Assembly: GCA_934457145.1 (NCBI GenBank)
Contig: CAKSHP010000006.1
Location: 1-64,000, forward strand
DNA: 64,000 bases
Direction: 5' to 3'
Origin: an uncultured Clostridia bacterium
GTDB taxonomy: Bacteria > Bacillota > Clostridia > UBA1381 > UMGS1253
This document shows positions 17,200 through 26,359 of the stretch, one piece after another. The translations under genes were made by a program, and so were the position numbers. The first letter of the stretch is position 1, and every line of letters starts with the position of its first letter. The notes beneath the pieces were generated by a model that did not search any database, had not been told where the DNA came from, and saw only the letters and a list, made by a program, of their open reading frames with translations.

Positions 17200-18886
17200 A
17201 ACAATTATTGAAAAGCTTAAAAATAATCTTTGCGCCGTGATTAAAAATGCTTATGATAAGGCAGTTGACGACGGAGAGCTTATAAAAACTCAGGAAATTA
17301 CAATAAATTTGGAGGAACCGCGCGAAAAGGCAAACGGCGATTATTCAACAAATATTGCAATGCTTTTGGCAAAACCTCAAAGAAAAGCGCCGAGAATTAT
17401 TGCCGAGGCAATAGTTAAAAATATTGAAAAAGGTGGTATTATAGAAAAATGTGAGGTTGCGGGAGCAGGGTTTATTAATTTTTATTTAAACAACTCCTGG
17501 CTTTGGCCGGTTATGAAAGAAATTGAAATTCAAAAAGAAAATTTCGGCAAGGTTAATATAGGAAAAAATCAAAAATATATGGTTGAGTTTGTTTCTGCAA
17601 ATCCGACGGGGCCTATGCACATGGGAAACGCGAGAGGCGGAGCGCTCGGCGATTGTCTGGCAGAGCTTTTAAAGTGGGCAGGATATGACGTAACCCGCGA
17701 ATTTTATATAAACGATGCCGGAAACCAGATAGAAAAGTTTGCAAATTCACTGGAGGCAAGGTATTTGCAGATTTATTTGGGCGAAGATAAGGTTGAATTT
17801 CCCGAAGACGGCTATCAGGGCGATGATATAAAGGTTCATGCAAAAGAGTTTTCAAAAATTCACAAAGACGAGTATGTTAACAAAACATCGCAGGAGCGCC
17901 GCGACGCGCTTGTAGACTATGCTCTTGAAAAAAATATAACCGCGCTCAAAACCGACCTTGAACACTACAGAATTTTTTATGATGTGTGGTTCAGAGAAAG
18001 TACGCTTCATGAAAGCGGAGCGGTAAAAGAGGTTATTGAGCTTTTCAAAAAGAGCGGACATACATATGAAAAGGACGGCGCGCTTTGGTTTAAATCAACT
18101 GATTTCGGCGAGGAAAAGGACAACGTATTGGTTCGTGCAAACGGTATACCGACTTATTTTGCAGCCGATGTTGCGTATCACAGAAATAAAATCGAAACAA
18201 GAGGTTTTGACAAGGTTATAGACATTTGGGGAGCGGATCACTATGGCCATGTGGCAAGAATGAAAAATGCTCTTTATGCGCTCGGGATTGATAAAAATAA
18301 ACTCGATGTTATAATTATGCAGCTTGTGCGCCTTATGCAGGACGGCGAAATTGTCAGAATGTCTAAGCGCACGGGAAAGGCCGTAACGCTTAATGACCTT
18401 CTTGAAGACACAAGCATTGACGCTGCGAGATTTTTCTTTAATATGCGCCAGGCAGACAGCCATATGGTGTTTGATTTGGATTTGGCAGTGGAGCAGTCGA
18501 GCGAAAATCCGGTTTACTATGTTCAGTATGCCCATGCGAGAATGTGCTCGATATTAAACCTCATAAAGCAGGACGGATACGATGTGCAAAATTATGATTC
18601 GCTTGATGTGTCACAGCTAAATGCGCCTCAGGAAATTGAGCTTTTAAAGAAACTTTCTCAGCTGCCTGAGGAGATAAAAGCGGCGGCTTTGGCATATGAA
18701 CCGAGCAGAATAACAAGATACTGTGTTGACCTTGCGGCGCTTTTCCATGCGTTTTACAATGCGTGTCATGTCCGTGTTGAAAACAGGGCGCTTGCGCTTG
18801 CAAGAATAAAGCTTGTTGACAGCACAAGAATAGTTTTAAAAAACGTGCTTTCGATGCTGTCTATCGGTGCACCTGCAAAAATGTAG
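17192..18886 (+). CDS. argS: Arginyl-tRNA synthetase
   Basis: 564 residues from ATG 17192 behind GGGGGATAAA. The N-terminal Add-1 domain is at 1-100. The class I HIGH motif appears as FVSANPTGPMHMGNARGG, and the KMSK equivalent as VRMSKRTGKAVTL. The DALR anticodon-binding domain occupies the end (YVQYAHARMCSIL, LIKL... to the C-terminus). It charges tRNA-Arg. It ends the proB-proA-ddl-murI-ywiB-argS run; the next gene starts 102 bp later. Confidence 0.96.
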   Translation: MAETIIEKLKNNLCAVIKNAYDKAVDDGELIKTQEITINLEEPREKANGDYSTNIAMLLAKPQRKAPRIIAEAIVKNIEKGGIIEKCEVAGAGFINFYLNNSWLWPVMKEIEIQKENFGKVNIGKNQKYMVEFVSANPTGPMHMGNARGGALGDCLAELLKWAGYDVTREFYINDAGNQIEKFANSLEARYLQIYLGEDKVEFPEDGYQGDDIKVHAKEFSKIHKDEYVNKTSQERRDALVDYALEKNITALKTDLEHYRIFYDVWFRESTLHESGAVKEVIELFKKSGHTYEKDGALWFKSTDFGEEKDNVLVRANGIPTYFAADVAYHRNKIETRGFDKVIDIWGADHYGHVARMKNALYALGIDKNKLDVIIMQLVRLMQDGEIVRMSKRTGKAVTLNDLLEDTSIDAARFFFNMRQADSHMVFDLDLAVEQSSENPVYYVQYAHARMCSILNLIKQDGYDVQNYDSLDVSQLNAPQEIELLKKLSQLPEEIKAAALAYEPSRITRYCVDLAALFHAFYNACHVRVENRALALARIKLVDSTRIVLKNVLSMLSIGAPAKM

Positions 18887-18931
18887 TAAAAAAATAAAGG
18901 GGAAACGGGGATTTAATAGTTTTCAAGTAAA

Positions 18932-18970
18932 TCAAAATGCGGTTTAAAATTTATTTTAGAAGCATTTTGA
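18932..18970 (+). repeat. 9-bp inverted repeat before the S41 protease gene
   Basis: TCAAAATGC (18932-18940) and GCATTTTGA (18962-18970) are perfect inverted repeats 21 bp apart, between argS and the protease gene. No T-run follows, so it is more likely an mRNA hairpin or operator than a terminator. Confidence 0.45.
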
Positions 18971-18988
18971 GGAAAGCGAGAGTGAAAA

Positions 18989-20428
18989 ATGAAAATTTTA
19001 AAAAGATGTTTGGTGTTAACGGTTGCGCTTGCGGTTTTAATTTCGGGCAGCGTTTTTGCTGACAGCAAGGTTATAACTGCGGGCAATGAGGCAAAGTTTT
19101 TTGACGCAGTGGCAACGGAAATTCCCGATTTTTATCAGTTTGATATGGACAAGCAGGAGCTTATAGAGCGCACAGTTCGCACGCTTCTTAACGAAAATCC
19201 GGAAATGCTTGACACATTTTTGGCAGCCCTGTTTGACAGCTTAGATGATTATTCCGAGTTTTACACGCCGGAGGAATATGAAGAAATTTCAAGATTTTAT
19301 GAAAATGTTACCGGCGGTATAGGTGTGAGCGTGAGCAAAAAGGGCAGATATGTTGAAGTTGCAAGCACTCTTGACGACGGCAGCGCAAAAAAAGCGGGCA
19401 TAATTGCGGGCGACAAAATTTTTGCTGTTGACGGCGAAGAAATGACGGACAAGCCTTTAGATTATGTTACAAGCAAAATGAAAGGCGAGATAGGAACAAA
19501 GGTTAATATAACTATTTTAAGAGACGATAAAAAGATAGAATTTAAGCTTGAAAGATGTGTTTTAAAGCTTGAAAGCGTTTACAGCGCCAAACTTACCGAC
19601 AAATTAGGCTATATACAGATAACTCAGTTTGTAAACGATACGGCGTCTGAATTTAAAACTGCGCTTGATGAAATGGACAAGGCAGGTATAACGGATATTA
19701 TAATTGATTTGAGAAACAATACGGGCGGTCTTGTGAGCGGTGCGGTTGATATTGCAAAGCTGCTTGTGCCTGAGGGAACAATTATAACTCATCATATGAA
19801 ATATAAAGATACGTACACAACACATACCTCAGAGCTTAAAGAGAAAAAATATAACCTTGTGACTTTGGTAAACGAATACACTGCAAGCTCTTCGGAAATT
19901 CTTGCAAGTGCGCTTTCGGAGTCCAAAGCTTCCGTGCTTGTCGGAAATCAGACATACGGAAAGGCTGTGACGCAAAATATATTGGGGCTCTACGGCGGAC
20001 GCGCCTGCAAGATCACGACGGGCGAGTATTTTACAAGAAACGGCAACAGTATAAACAAAGTCGGAATAATACCGGACTACACCGTTGAAAACAAAACTCT
20101 TCCTTTGTCGCAGACAACCGTTAAAAAATTTGTATACAATGCCGCAGGCTACAAAGCCGGTGATAACTCGGAGGGCGTTAAATGCTTAAACCAGAGACTG
20201 GCTGTGCTGGGGTATTCGGTAAGCGGCAGCGAATACGGCGAAGATACTGTGTCGGCAGTAAAGAGTTTTCAGGCGGAAAACGGCATTGAGCCGACGGGAA
20301 TATGCGATATTGTTACTCAGACATATATTGTGAGCCTTTCTAACGAAAAGAACATATATATTGATATGCAGCTTAAAAAAGCGCTTGATCTTATGAATTC
20401 GGATTACGAAATATATCTTGAAAAATAA
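18989..20428 (+). CDS. C-terminal processing protease (S41, CtpA/CtpB-like) with peptidoglycan-binding domain
   Basis: 479 residues. A signal peptide ends at VFA-DS near residue 24. A PDZ domain spans about 105-185 (GGIGVSVSKKGRYVEV). The S41 domain carries the catalytic Ser in TASSSEILASAL (residues 300-302) and the general-base Lys325 in TYGKAVTQ. A C-terminal PG_binding_1 domain (about 395-455: VKCLNQRLAVLGY, VKSFQAENGIEPTG) anchors it at the wall. It cuts exported substrates near their C-termini. A bidirectional terminator follows. Confidence 0.94.
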   Translation: MKILKRCLVLTVALAVLISGSVFADSKVITAGNEAKFFDAVATEIPDFYQFDMDKQELIERTVRTLLNENPEMLDTFLAALFDSLDDYSEFYTPEEYEEISRFYENVTGGIGVSVSKKGRYVEVASTLDDGSAKKAGIIAGDKIFAVDGEEMTDKPLDYVTSKMKGEIGTKVNITILRDDKKIEFKLERCVLKLESVYSAKLTDKLGYIQITQFVNDTASEFKTALDEMDKAGITDIIIDLRNNTGGLVSGAVDIAKLLVPEGTIITHHMKYKDTYTTHTSELKEKKYNLVTLVNEYTASSSEILASALSESKASVLVGNQTYGKAVTQNILGLYGGRACKITTGEYFTRNGNSINKVGIIPDYTVENKTLPLSQTTVKKFVYNAAGYKAGDNSEGVKCLNQRLAVLGYSVSGSEYGEDTVSAVKSFQAENGIEPTGICDIVTQTYIVSLSNEKNIYIDMQLKKALDLMNSDYEIYLEK

Positions 20429-20457
20429 AAAGCGTTTGTAAAATGTTTAAATAAAAA

Positions 20458-20499
20458 AAATCATCTTAGACCGGTAATTGATCTCAGATGATTTTTTTT
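20458..20499. terminator. Bidirectional terminator between S41 protease and GHL6 gene
   Basis: AAATCATCTTAGA and TCTCAGATGATTT form a 12-of-13 bp stem flanked by an A-run on one side and a T-run on the other. The convergent genes on both sides can share it. Confidence 0.9.
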
Positions 20500-20522
20500 A
20501 TTGTTTAAAGCACATAATTATA

Positions 20523-22490
20523 TTAATATTCCAGAACAACCATCTGATGGCATTCAAATTTGTCAACGTGGTATGAAAGAATGTTTTCGTTTTGCGTAAA
20601 CGGTATTTTTATGTTTTGCGGCGCAAGGTACACATTTTTAATTTTTTCTTTCACGGTAAGGCTTACGTCTGTTTCATAAACGGGAAGAATATCTTCTATT
20701 ATTTCAACACCGTTTCCGCGTTTAACGGGCGATGCATATAAAAGATGGTTTACATATCTGTTTTCGTTTTCCTGGCGCATAAGCGTTACAACTGCCTGAG
20801 CGCCGAGGTTTGAAGAAAAGATTTTCTTTTTGCCCAAAAGACGGTCCAATGCATACAAAACGGTTTCTTTTGCTATAAGGCTGCCGTGCGTTGCGTATTC
20901 ACTGAATATTTCCCAAGCTATGTATATGCCGTCTTTTCCTTCGGTTATGCCGCTGCCCGGATATGAAGAGCTGTTCGGAGCGTGTTTGTGCGAGGAAAAA
21001 TGCTCAAAGGTTCTGTTAAAGTAAGGCGCTTCAAGCTTTGCAAGTTCTTTTCCCGTGCAGGAAACATCGGAAGCGTTTGCATAAATAACATATGAAGCAT
21101 CGTAAAGATTATTTAAATTTAAGCCCTCTGCTTTAAGGTATGTGGGGTTAAATTCGCTTGCACCTTTATATTTTGCTCCCAAATCGTAAATAAACGAATT
21201 GTTTTTATCAAGCGCCGAGGTTCCGGTTGCCAAAATTTTGCCGCCGTTTTTAACAAATGCGTCCACTTTGTTTTTTATTCTTTCTGATAAATGAGCATTG
21301 TCGCCCAAAATTATCACATCATAGTCAGAATAATCATCATCGCCGTCAACAACATCAAACATATATTTTCCCTCAAGCAGCATGCGTACTGCTCCTGCGG
21401 CCGTGTTTGAACATCTGTTGCCTGTATCGTGCGAGTCGTCTTCGTTTTCAAGAGCTTCCGGAGAAAGAAGAGCAACTTGAGTTATCGGTGTAACGTTATC
21501 AAGCCAGGGTTCTTTTTCTTCAATTTCTTTATACGCTGCGCCGATTGTGTTATAAGTTGCCATATCCATTAATCCACAGGGGTGCATTTGGTCACCGACT
21601 GAAATTTTTGCGCCGTTTGCCGCGGAAAGCGCCGCCTCATAGCGCAGTGCGTTTTTATGTTTAAACCCGCCGAATTCGCCCCATGACTCATGAAATTTTC
21701 CGGTCATGCCCAAAAAGTCCATACCGAGACTTTGAACGTATCTTGCCGAAAGCGGAAAATGGTCATAACCCCAGCCGCCTGTCGGGAGAGATTCGAGCTC
21801 TAAGTGTGTGTTCATAAATGCAAGGTCGCGTCTGCCGTGGCGGATATGTCCGCCGTTATGGAAAACGTTAAGCCCGGGTTTTACGCTGTCAATCGTTTCG
21901 CGGACGCGGCGGGTGTAGTTTGCATAAACTCTTTCGCCGAGTTCTGCTATATTTTTTTCGTCAAACGGATTCTTGCCCTCCTTTTCGAGGGTTTCGCGGC
22001 AGTATTTGCAGCAGCATCTTCTGACGCCGACAATATCTAAAAATATGCCGTCGGCATCATATAACTCGCACACTTCTTTTATTTGTGCCAGAAGATAGTC
22101 GAGATACGGCGTGTTCATGCAAAGAAGATGGTATCCCGGTTTGTTAAAGCCGTGCGCCGGCGCATCGTTTTCGTCGCGGTTTAGCCATTCGGGGTGGGCT
22201 TTGGCTGTTTTTTCGTCAAGCCCCGCCGAGAGATAAACCGGAGTTTTAACGCCTATTTCGTGTGCCGCTTCAATCTGCGCGCCCAAAAGGTCAAACTTAA
22301 GATTAGGATGCATTATGTTTGCCTTGCTCGGATGGTATGCCCAGCCGTGGTGGCATTTTGAAAACACGGTTATTGAATTAACGTGTCCTGCCTTAAGCGC
22401 TTTTTGAAACTGTTCTTTTGAAAAAGCGGCGCCTATGCCGTCAATTTTTTCGCTTGTGTGAAAATCAAGATGTACTTGTCTGAAATTCAT
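20523..22490 (-). CDS. Putative GHL6/GH151-like glycoside hydrolase (possible alpha-L-fucosidase)
   Basis: 655 residues, no signal peptide, hence cytosolic. The N-terminal TIM-barrel part reads RQVHLDFHTSEKIDGIG, HGWAYHPSKANIMHP, and ADGIFLDIVGVRRCCCKYC, where the Asp of FLD may be catalytic. The middle region (about 350-480, DVIILGDNAHLSERIKNK and YVKNGGKILATG-like) resembles a beta-galactosidase-trimerisation/glutamine-amidotransferase-like domain. That layout matches the GHL6 family, related to GH151 fucosidases. Substrate is inferred, not shown. RBS AAAGGAG precedes the ATG at 22490. It stands alone, divergent from nrdD. Confidence 0.65.
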   Translation of the reverse strand: MNFRQVHLDFHTSEKIDGIGAAFSKEQFQKALKAGHVNSITVFSKCHHGWAYHPSKANIMHPNLKFDLLGAQIEAAHEIGVKTPVYLSAGLDEKTAKAHPEWLNRDENDAPAHGFNKPGYHLLCMNTPYLDYLLAQIKEVCELYDADGIFLDIVGVRRCCCKYCRETLEKEGKNPFDEKNIAELGERVYANYTRRVRETIDSVKPGLNVFHNGGHIRHGRRDLAFMNTHLELESLPTGGWGYDHFPLSARYVQSLGMDFLGMTGKFHESWGEFGGFKHKNALRYEAALSAANGAKISVGDQMHPCGLMDMATYNTIGAAYKEIEEKEPWLDNVTPITQVALLSPEALENEDDSHDTGNRCSNTAAGAVRMLLEGKYMFDVVDGDDDYSDYDVIILGDNAHLSERIKNKVDAFVKNGGKILATGTSALDKNNSFIYDLGAKYKGASEFNPTYLKAEGLNLNNLYDASYVIYANASDVSCTGKELAKLEAPYFNRTFEHFSSHKHAPNSSSYPGSGITEGKDGIYIAWEIFSEYATHGSLIAKETVLYALDRLLGKKKIFSSNLGAQAVVTLMRQENENRYVNHLLYASPVKRGNGVEIIEDILPVYETDVSLTVKEKIKNVYLAPQNIKIPFTQNENILSYHVDKFECHQMVVLEY

Positions 22491-22525
22491 TATATCAAAA
22501 CTCCTTTAACTTTATTGTTTTATAC

Positions 22526-22554
22526 AGTATAACACATAAAACAACAAAAATCAA
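22526..22554 (-). promoter_or_regulatory. Promoter of the GHL6-like gene
   Basis: On the minus strand TTGATT (22554-22549) and TATACT (22531-22526) are 17 bp apart, with the transcript starting about 30 bp before the ribosome binding site. Confidence 0.65.
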
Positions 22555-22588
22555 TACAAAATAACATATTGTTTCATAAAAACTCAAA

Positions 22589-22635
22589 ATACTATATATT
22601 GTGTTTAAAAAAAATTAAAACACAATATATTAGTC
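22589..22635. promoter_or_regulatory. Pair of NrdR-like boxes, 31 bp apart
   Basis: ATACTATATATTGTGT (22589-22604) matches the NrdR consensus ACACWATATATWGTGT at 14-15 of 16 positions. ACACAATATATTAGTC (22620-22635) matches its first 12. The 31-bp start-to-start distance equals the helical phasing usual for NrdR tandem boxes. They lie about 150 bp upstream of the nrdD promoter and 35 bp beyond the divergent promoter. Confidence 0.7.
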
Positions 22636-22766
22636 TGAAGAAATGTAATTTGACAGGTGTAACAAAAAAGAGAGGGCAAATTTGTGCGTTATGCTAAAAA
22701 AAGATGAAATAAAATGGAAAAGCGAAAAATTTATATATTTAAAAATGTGAAAAGGTTAAAAAGCTA

Positions 22767-22804
22767 TTGACAACACAGTTTCATAGTGCTACAATATGTA
22801 GTGT
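22767..22804 (+). promoter_or_regulatory. nrdD promoter overlapped by an NrdR-like box
   Basis: TTGACA (22767-22772) and TACAAT (22790-22795) are 17 bp apart. CTACAATATGTAGTGT (22789-22804), a 13-of-16 match to the NrdR consensus, covers the -10 box, so NrdR binding would block transcription. Confidence 0.78.
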
Positions 22805-22896
22805 ACCGTTTGAGAATAAACTGAAATTTACATATATATTGTATATAACATATGATTAATACATATGTGTACAAACGAAAGGAGAAGGGGGATAAA

Positions 22897-25113
22897 ATGG
22901 TATCGGCAATAAGAAAAAGAGACGGAAGAATTGAAAACTTTGACAGCGAAAAGATAGTAAATGCAATTTTAAAGGCTATGAATCACAACTTTATAAGCGA
23001 TGTGCCGTTTGCAAAGGAGGTTGCCAAAGAGATTGAAGAAGCGGACGTTGAAGTGATTGAAATTGAGGAAGTACAAAATATGGTGGAGCGCGCGCTCATG
23101 AAATCGCGCTATGCAGATGTTGCAAAAGACTATATATTGTACAGAGAAAAAAGAAACATTGCCCGCGGCAGAAAAACATATGAAATGTATATGGGTATAG
23201 TAAACACAATTGCAAACGACATTACCCGCGAAAATGCAAACATGAATGTTGAAACGCCCGCAGGAATGATGATGAAGTTTGCAAGCGAAACATCAAAGCC
23301 GTTTGTTATGGATATGCTTTTGTCGCAAACGTCTAAAGATTATATAAAATCGAATTATCTTCATGTTCACGATGCGGATTATTATCCGACAAAATCGCTT
23401 ACGTGCCTGCAACATCCGCTCGACCGCATTTTAGAGCATGGCTTTAAAGCGGGACACGGTTCTTCAAGACCGGCAAAGAGAATTGAAACTGCTGCAATTA
23501 TAGCGTGTATTTCAATGGAGGCTGTGCAAAACGAGATGCACGGCGGTCAGGCAATTCCGGCATTTGATTTTTATCTTGCGCCGTATGTCCGCTATTCTTT
23601 TATAGAAGAGCTTGAAAAGCTTGAAAAGCTCACGGGCAGAGATCTTAGCGAGTATAAAAACAAGCAGTTTGATGATTATGAAATAACCGACCTTGACGGA
23701 ATTGAGGGCGATGAAAGACTGTTTCGCCATGCAGTGAACCAAACGGTTAACCGCGTTCATCAGGCGATGGAGTCGTTTATTCATAATATGAACACGATTC
23801 ATTCAAGAGGCGGAAATCAGGTTGTATTTTCTTCTATTAATTACGGAACCGATACTTCTGCTGAAGGCAGATGCATCATACGCGAGATATTAAAATCTAC
23901 CTACAGAGGCGTCGGCAACGGTGAAACACCGATATTTCCGATTCAGATATGGAAGAAAAAGAGGGGCGTAAGCTATTTGCCGGAGGACAGAAACTATGAT
24001 TTGTATAAGCTGGCATGCAAGGTTACGGCAAGAAGATTTTTCCCGAACTTTTTAAATCTTGATGCAACATTTAACCAGGATGAGCTTTGGGACAAAAATG
24101 ATCCGAAAAGATATATTCACGAGGTTGCAACAATGGGCTGCCGTACAAGGGTGTACGGAAACCGTTTCGGTATGAAAACAAGCGTTGGCAGAGGTAACTT
24201 GTCATTTTCAACAATAAATATAGTAAGAATTGCGCTTGAATGCAGAGAAATTAAAGATTATAACGAAAGAATAGACGCATTTTACAAAAAGCTTTATAAA
24301 TGCATAGATGTTGCCGCAGAGCAGCTCTATGACCGTTACACTTTCCAGAGAACGGCGCTTAAAAAGCAGTTCCCGCTTCTTATGAGCGGCATGTGGGAGG
24401 GAAGCGAAAACGTCGGAGCAAACGATAAAGTGGGCGATTTGTTGAAAACAGGAACGCTTTCCATAGGCTTTATCGGTCTTGCAGAGGCATTAATCGCACT
24501 TACCGGCAAGCATCACGGCGAAAGCGAGGAAAGCCAGAAGCTCGGTATTGAGATTGTAACGGCAATGCGCCGCAGAATTGATGAAATTGCAGATGAAAAA
24601 GATTTAAACTACACGCTTTTGGCAACTCCTGCGGAAGGTCTTTCCGGAAAGTTTACAAAGCGTGACCGCGAAACATTCGGTGAGATAGAAAATATTACAG
24701 ATAAAGAATATTACACAAACAGCTCGCATGTTCCGGTTTGGTATAAGTGCAGCGTTGAGCATAAAGCAAAGGTTGAAGGTCCTTATCACGACCTTGAAAA
24801 CGCCGGACATATTTTCTATGTTGAGCTTGACGGCGACGCAACGCATAATCCGGAATGTATAATGCAGACAGTTGATTTGATGGATAAATACAATATCGGT
24901 TACGGCAGCGTTAACCATACACGTAACAGATGCTTAGACTGCGGTTTTGAAAATTCGGACGCAGACTTTGAAAAATGCCCGCAGTGCGGCAGCACGAATG
25001 TTGACATTATCCAGAGAATTACCGGTTACCTTGTCGGCAGCGTTAACAGCTGGAACAGTGCAAAACAGGCTGAATTGAGGGATAGAGTAACTCATGACAC
25101 AAAACAGCATTAA
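22897..25113 (+). CDS. nrdD: Anaerobic (class III) ribonucleoside-triphosphate reductase
   Basis: 738 residues from ATG 22897, after AAAGGAGAAGGGGG; the in-frame ATG 15 codons upstream has no such site. An ATP-cone domain is at about 1-90 (IRKRDGRIENFDSEKI). The catalytic barrel contains HVHDADYY, CLQHPLDRIL and GNLSFSTINIVRIA. A zinc site CLDCG...CPQCG lies near the C-terminus, followed by the glycyl-radical loop ITGYLVGSVNSWN (Gly at about 710-714). It makes dNTPs without oxygen, using a glycyl radical formed by NrdG. NrdR boxes upstream indicate repression when dATP is high. Confidence 0.97.
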   Translation: MVSAIRKRDGRIENFDSEKIVNAILKAMNHNFISDVPFAKEVAKEIEEADVEVIEIEEVQNMVERALMKSRYADVAKDYILYREKRNIARGRKTYEMYMGIVNTIANDITRENANMNVETPAGMMMKFASETSKPFVMDMLLSQTSKDYIKSNYLHVHDADYYPTKSLTCLQHPLDRILEHGFKAGHGSSRPAKRIETAAIIACISMEAVQNEMHGGQAIPAFDFYLAPYVRYSFIEELEKLEKLTGRDLSEYKNKQFDDYEITDLDGIEGDERLFRHAVNQTVNRVHQAMESFIHNMNTIHSRGGNQVVFSSINYGTDTSAEGRCIIREILKSTYRGVGNGETPIFPIQIWKKKRGVSYLPEDRNYDLYKLACKVTARRFFPNFLNLDATFNQDELWDKNDPKRYIHEVATMGCRTRVYGNRFGMKTSVGRGNLSFSTINIVRIALECREIKDYNERIDAFYKKLYKCIDVAAEQLYDRYTFQRTALKKQFPLLMSGMWEGSENVGANDKVGDLLKTGTLSIGFIGLAEALIALTGKHHGESEESQKLGIEIVTAMRRRIDEIADEKDLNYTLLATPAEGLSGKFTKRDRETFGEIENITDKEYYTNSSHVPVWYKCSVEHKAKVEGPYHDLENAGHIFYVELDGDATHNPECIMQTVDLMDKYNIGYGSVNHTRNRCLDCGFENSDADFEKCPQCGSTNVDIIQRITGYLVGSVNSWNSAKQAELRDRVTHDTKQH

Positions 25114-25618
25114 TAAAGACGAAAATGTTATAAGAATAATGGATATAACCTACAGCTCGGCAGTGGACGGAACGGGGTTTCGGGATGTGCTTTTTGTAAA
25201 CTACTGTCCGCATCACTGCAAGGGCTGCCAAAACGAGCAAACGTGGGACGCGGCAAACGGCAAAGACGCGATCGTTTCGGAAGTGTTTAAAGATTTAACG
25301 AAAAGTTCGCTCACAAACGTTACCTTTTCGGGCGGCGAACCGTTTTGTCAACCGAAACCGCTTATAAAGCTTGCAAAAATGCTTCGCGCTGCAAATAAAA
25401 CCATATGGATATATACGGGATTTTTATTTGAAGATATTTTGAAAGACGAAGAAAAAAAAGAGCTTTTAAAACTGTGCGATGTTTGCGTGGACGGAAGGTT
25501 TGAAGAAGAAAAAAAGGGGCTTAACATGCGTTTTAAGGGTTCGTCAAACCAAAGAATAATTGATGTTAAAAAGTCCCTGCAACAAAACAGGGTTGTTGAT
25601 TTTGATTTGAGTTTTTAA
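25094..25618 (+). CDS. nrdG: Anaerobic ribonucleotide reductase activating protein (radical SAM)
   Basis: 174 residues. The CX3CX2C iron-sulfur motif is at Cys38, Cys42 and Cys45 (CPHHCKGCQN), and the SAM-binding GGE is in FSGGEPFCQ. It uses SAM to make the glycyl radical on NrdD. The ATG at 25094 overlaps the end of nrdD by 20 bp, so translation is coupled. Confidence 0.96.
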   Translation: MTQNSINKDENVIRIMDITYSSAVDGTGFRDVLFVNYCPHHCKGCQNEQTWDAANGKDAIVSEVFKDLTKSSLTNVTFSGGEPFCQPKPLIKLAKMLRAANKTIWIYTGFLFEDILKDEEKKELLKLCDVCVDGRFEEEKKGLNMRFKGSSNQRIIDVKKSLQQNRVVDFDLSF

Positions 25619-25622
25619 GTTT

Positions 25623-25664
25623 AAAAAGCCTTTGCGGTTTATTTATGCCGCAAAGGCTTTTTTA
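25623..25664 (+). terminator. Terminator of nrdDG
   Basis: AAAAAGCCTTTGCGG pairs with CCGCAAAGGCTTTTTT across a 10-nt loop and ends in a T-run. Confidence 0.93.
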
Positions 25665-25697
25665 TATAAAATAGAAGGGGGGGAATCGCTTGCGGTT

Positions 25698-25760
25698 AAA
25701 AAAGCAAGCCATGACCGCACATGAGCTGCAAACTCTGTATGACGGACGCTTGCTTTTTAA
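25698..25760. repeat. Long-range inverted repeat AAAAAGCAAGC/GCTTGCTTTTT
   Basis: AAAAAGCAAGC near 25699 and GCTTGCTTTTT near 25748 are perfect inverted repeats about 40 bp apart, followed by T's on the plus strand and A's on the other side. It may terminate the small minus-strand gene that follows, since its loop and stem give T's on both strands. Confidence 0.5.
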
Positions 25761-25783
25761 TATAAACTGTTTTCAGTTAAAAA

Positions 25784-25954
25784 TCAGTCTTTGAATTTTG
25801 ATAAATCCAGATGAGCCGCTTCGGCCATTTTTAAAAGTTCGCTCTCCGATGCGGATTTGATTTTTTTTGCTTTGTCATATGGATTTTCACAGGCAGAGCA
25901 AATATAATTTTCACAGTGCATTAAAAGTGCTGTGCGAAGCTTTGTAAAATTCAT
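25784..25954 (-). CDS. Small cysteine-containing protein of unknown function, 56 residues
   Basis: ATG at 25954 to TGA at 25784, behind a GGTGAG ribosome binding site 4-9 nt away. It reads MNFTKLRTALLMHCENYICS, then ACENPYDKAKKIK and ends in AEAAHLDLSKFKD. Three cysteines (CENYICSAC) may form a small metal site. Codon choice and the amphipathic charged C-terminus look like real coding sequence, not a shadow. I recognise no family. It lies downstream of the LysM gene on the same strand and could share its SOS-controlled transcript. Confidence 0.6.
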   Translation of the reverse strand: MNFTKLRTALLMHCENYICSACENPYDKAKKIKSASESELLKMAEAAHLDLSKFKD

Positions 25955-26016
25955 ATTCTCACCGCTTTTTCGTGTATTTATTAAATATTATCACTAAAAA
26001 GCAAAAAAATCAATAT

Positions 26017-26331
26017 TTATTTTACGGGAATTAAAAGTTTTTGACCGATTTTTAAGTCGGCATTTTTTAAATTGTTCTGACTTTTTATTTTTTGCACCAA
26101 ATCTCTTATTTCGCGGTCATCGGCATATTTATCCGCTATCGACCAGAGCGTGTCGCCGCTTTTAACCGTTATTTCTATGGGCGGCTTTGCTTCATCGGCA
26201 TTTGCGCCGAACGGCTTTAAAAGCCCGAACAAAACAAAATTTGCCGAAAGCACGCATATAAGAATAAACGTGAAAAACCTTTTTTTATTAACAATAACTG
26301 TGCGTTTTCTCGAAAGATATATTTTAGCCAT
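26017..26331 (-). CDS. Membrane-anchored LysM protein, YneA-like (SOS cell-division inhibitor candidate)
   Basis: 104 residues. A basic N-terminus is followed by one membrane segment (about 19-39), then a single LysM domain at about 50-103 (ITVKSGDTLWSIADKYADD, ending KIGQKLLIPV). Size and layout match YneA, the Bacillus SOS-induced division inhibitor. The call is strengthened by a Gram-positive LexA-type box directly over its transcription start. Identity with YneA is inferred from layout and regulation; no lexA gene is in the window. Confidence 0.8.
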   Translation of the reverse strand: MAKIYLSRKRTVIVNKKRFFTFILICVLSANFVLFGLLKPFGANADEAKPPIEITVKSGDTLWSIADKYADDREIRDLVQKIKSQNNLKNADLKIGQKLLIPVK

Positions 26332-26359
26332 ATGATCACCTCATAAATTTAAAATATTA

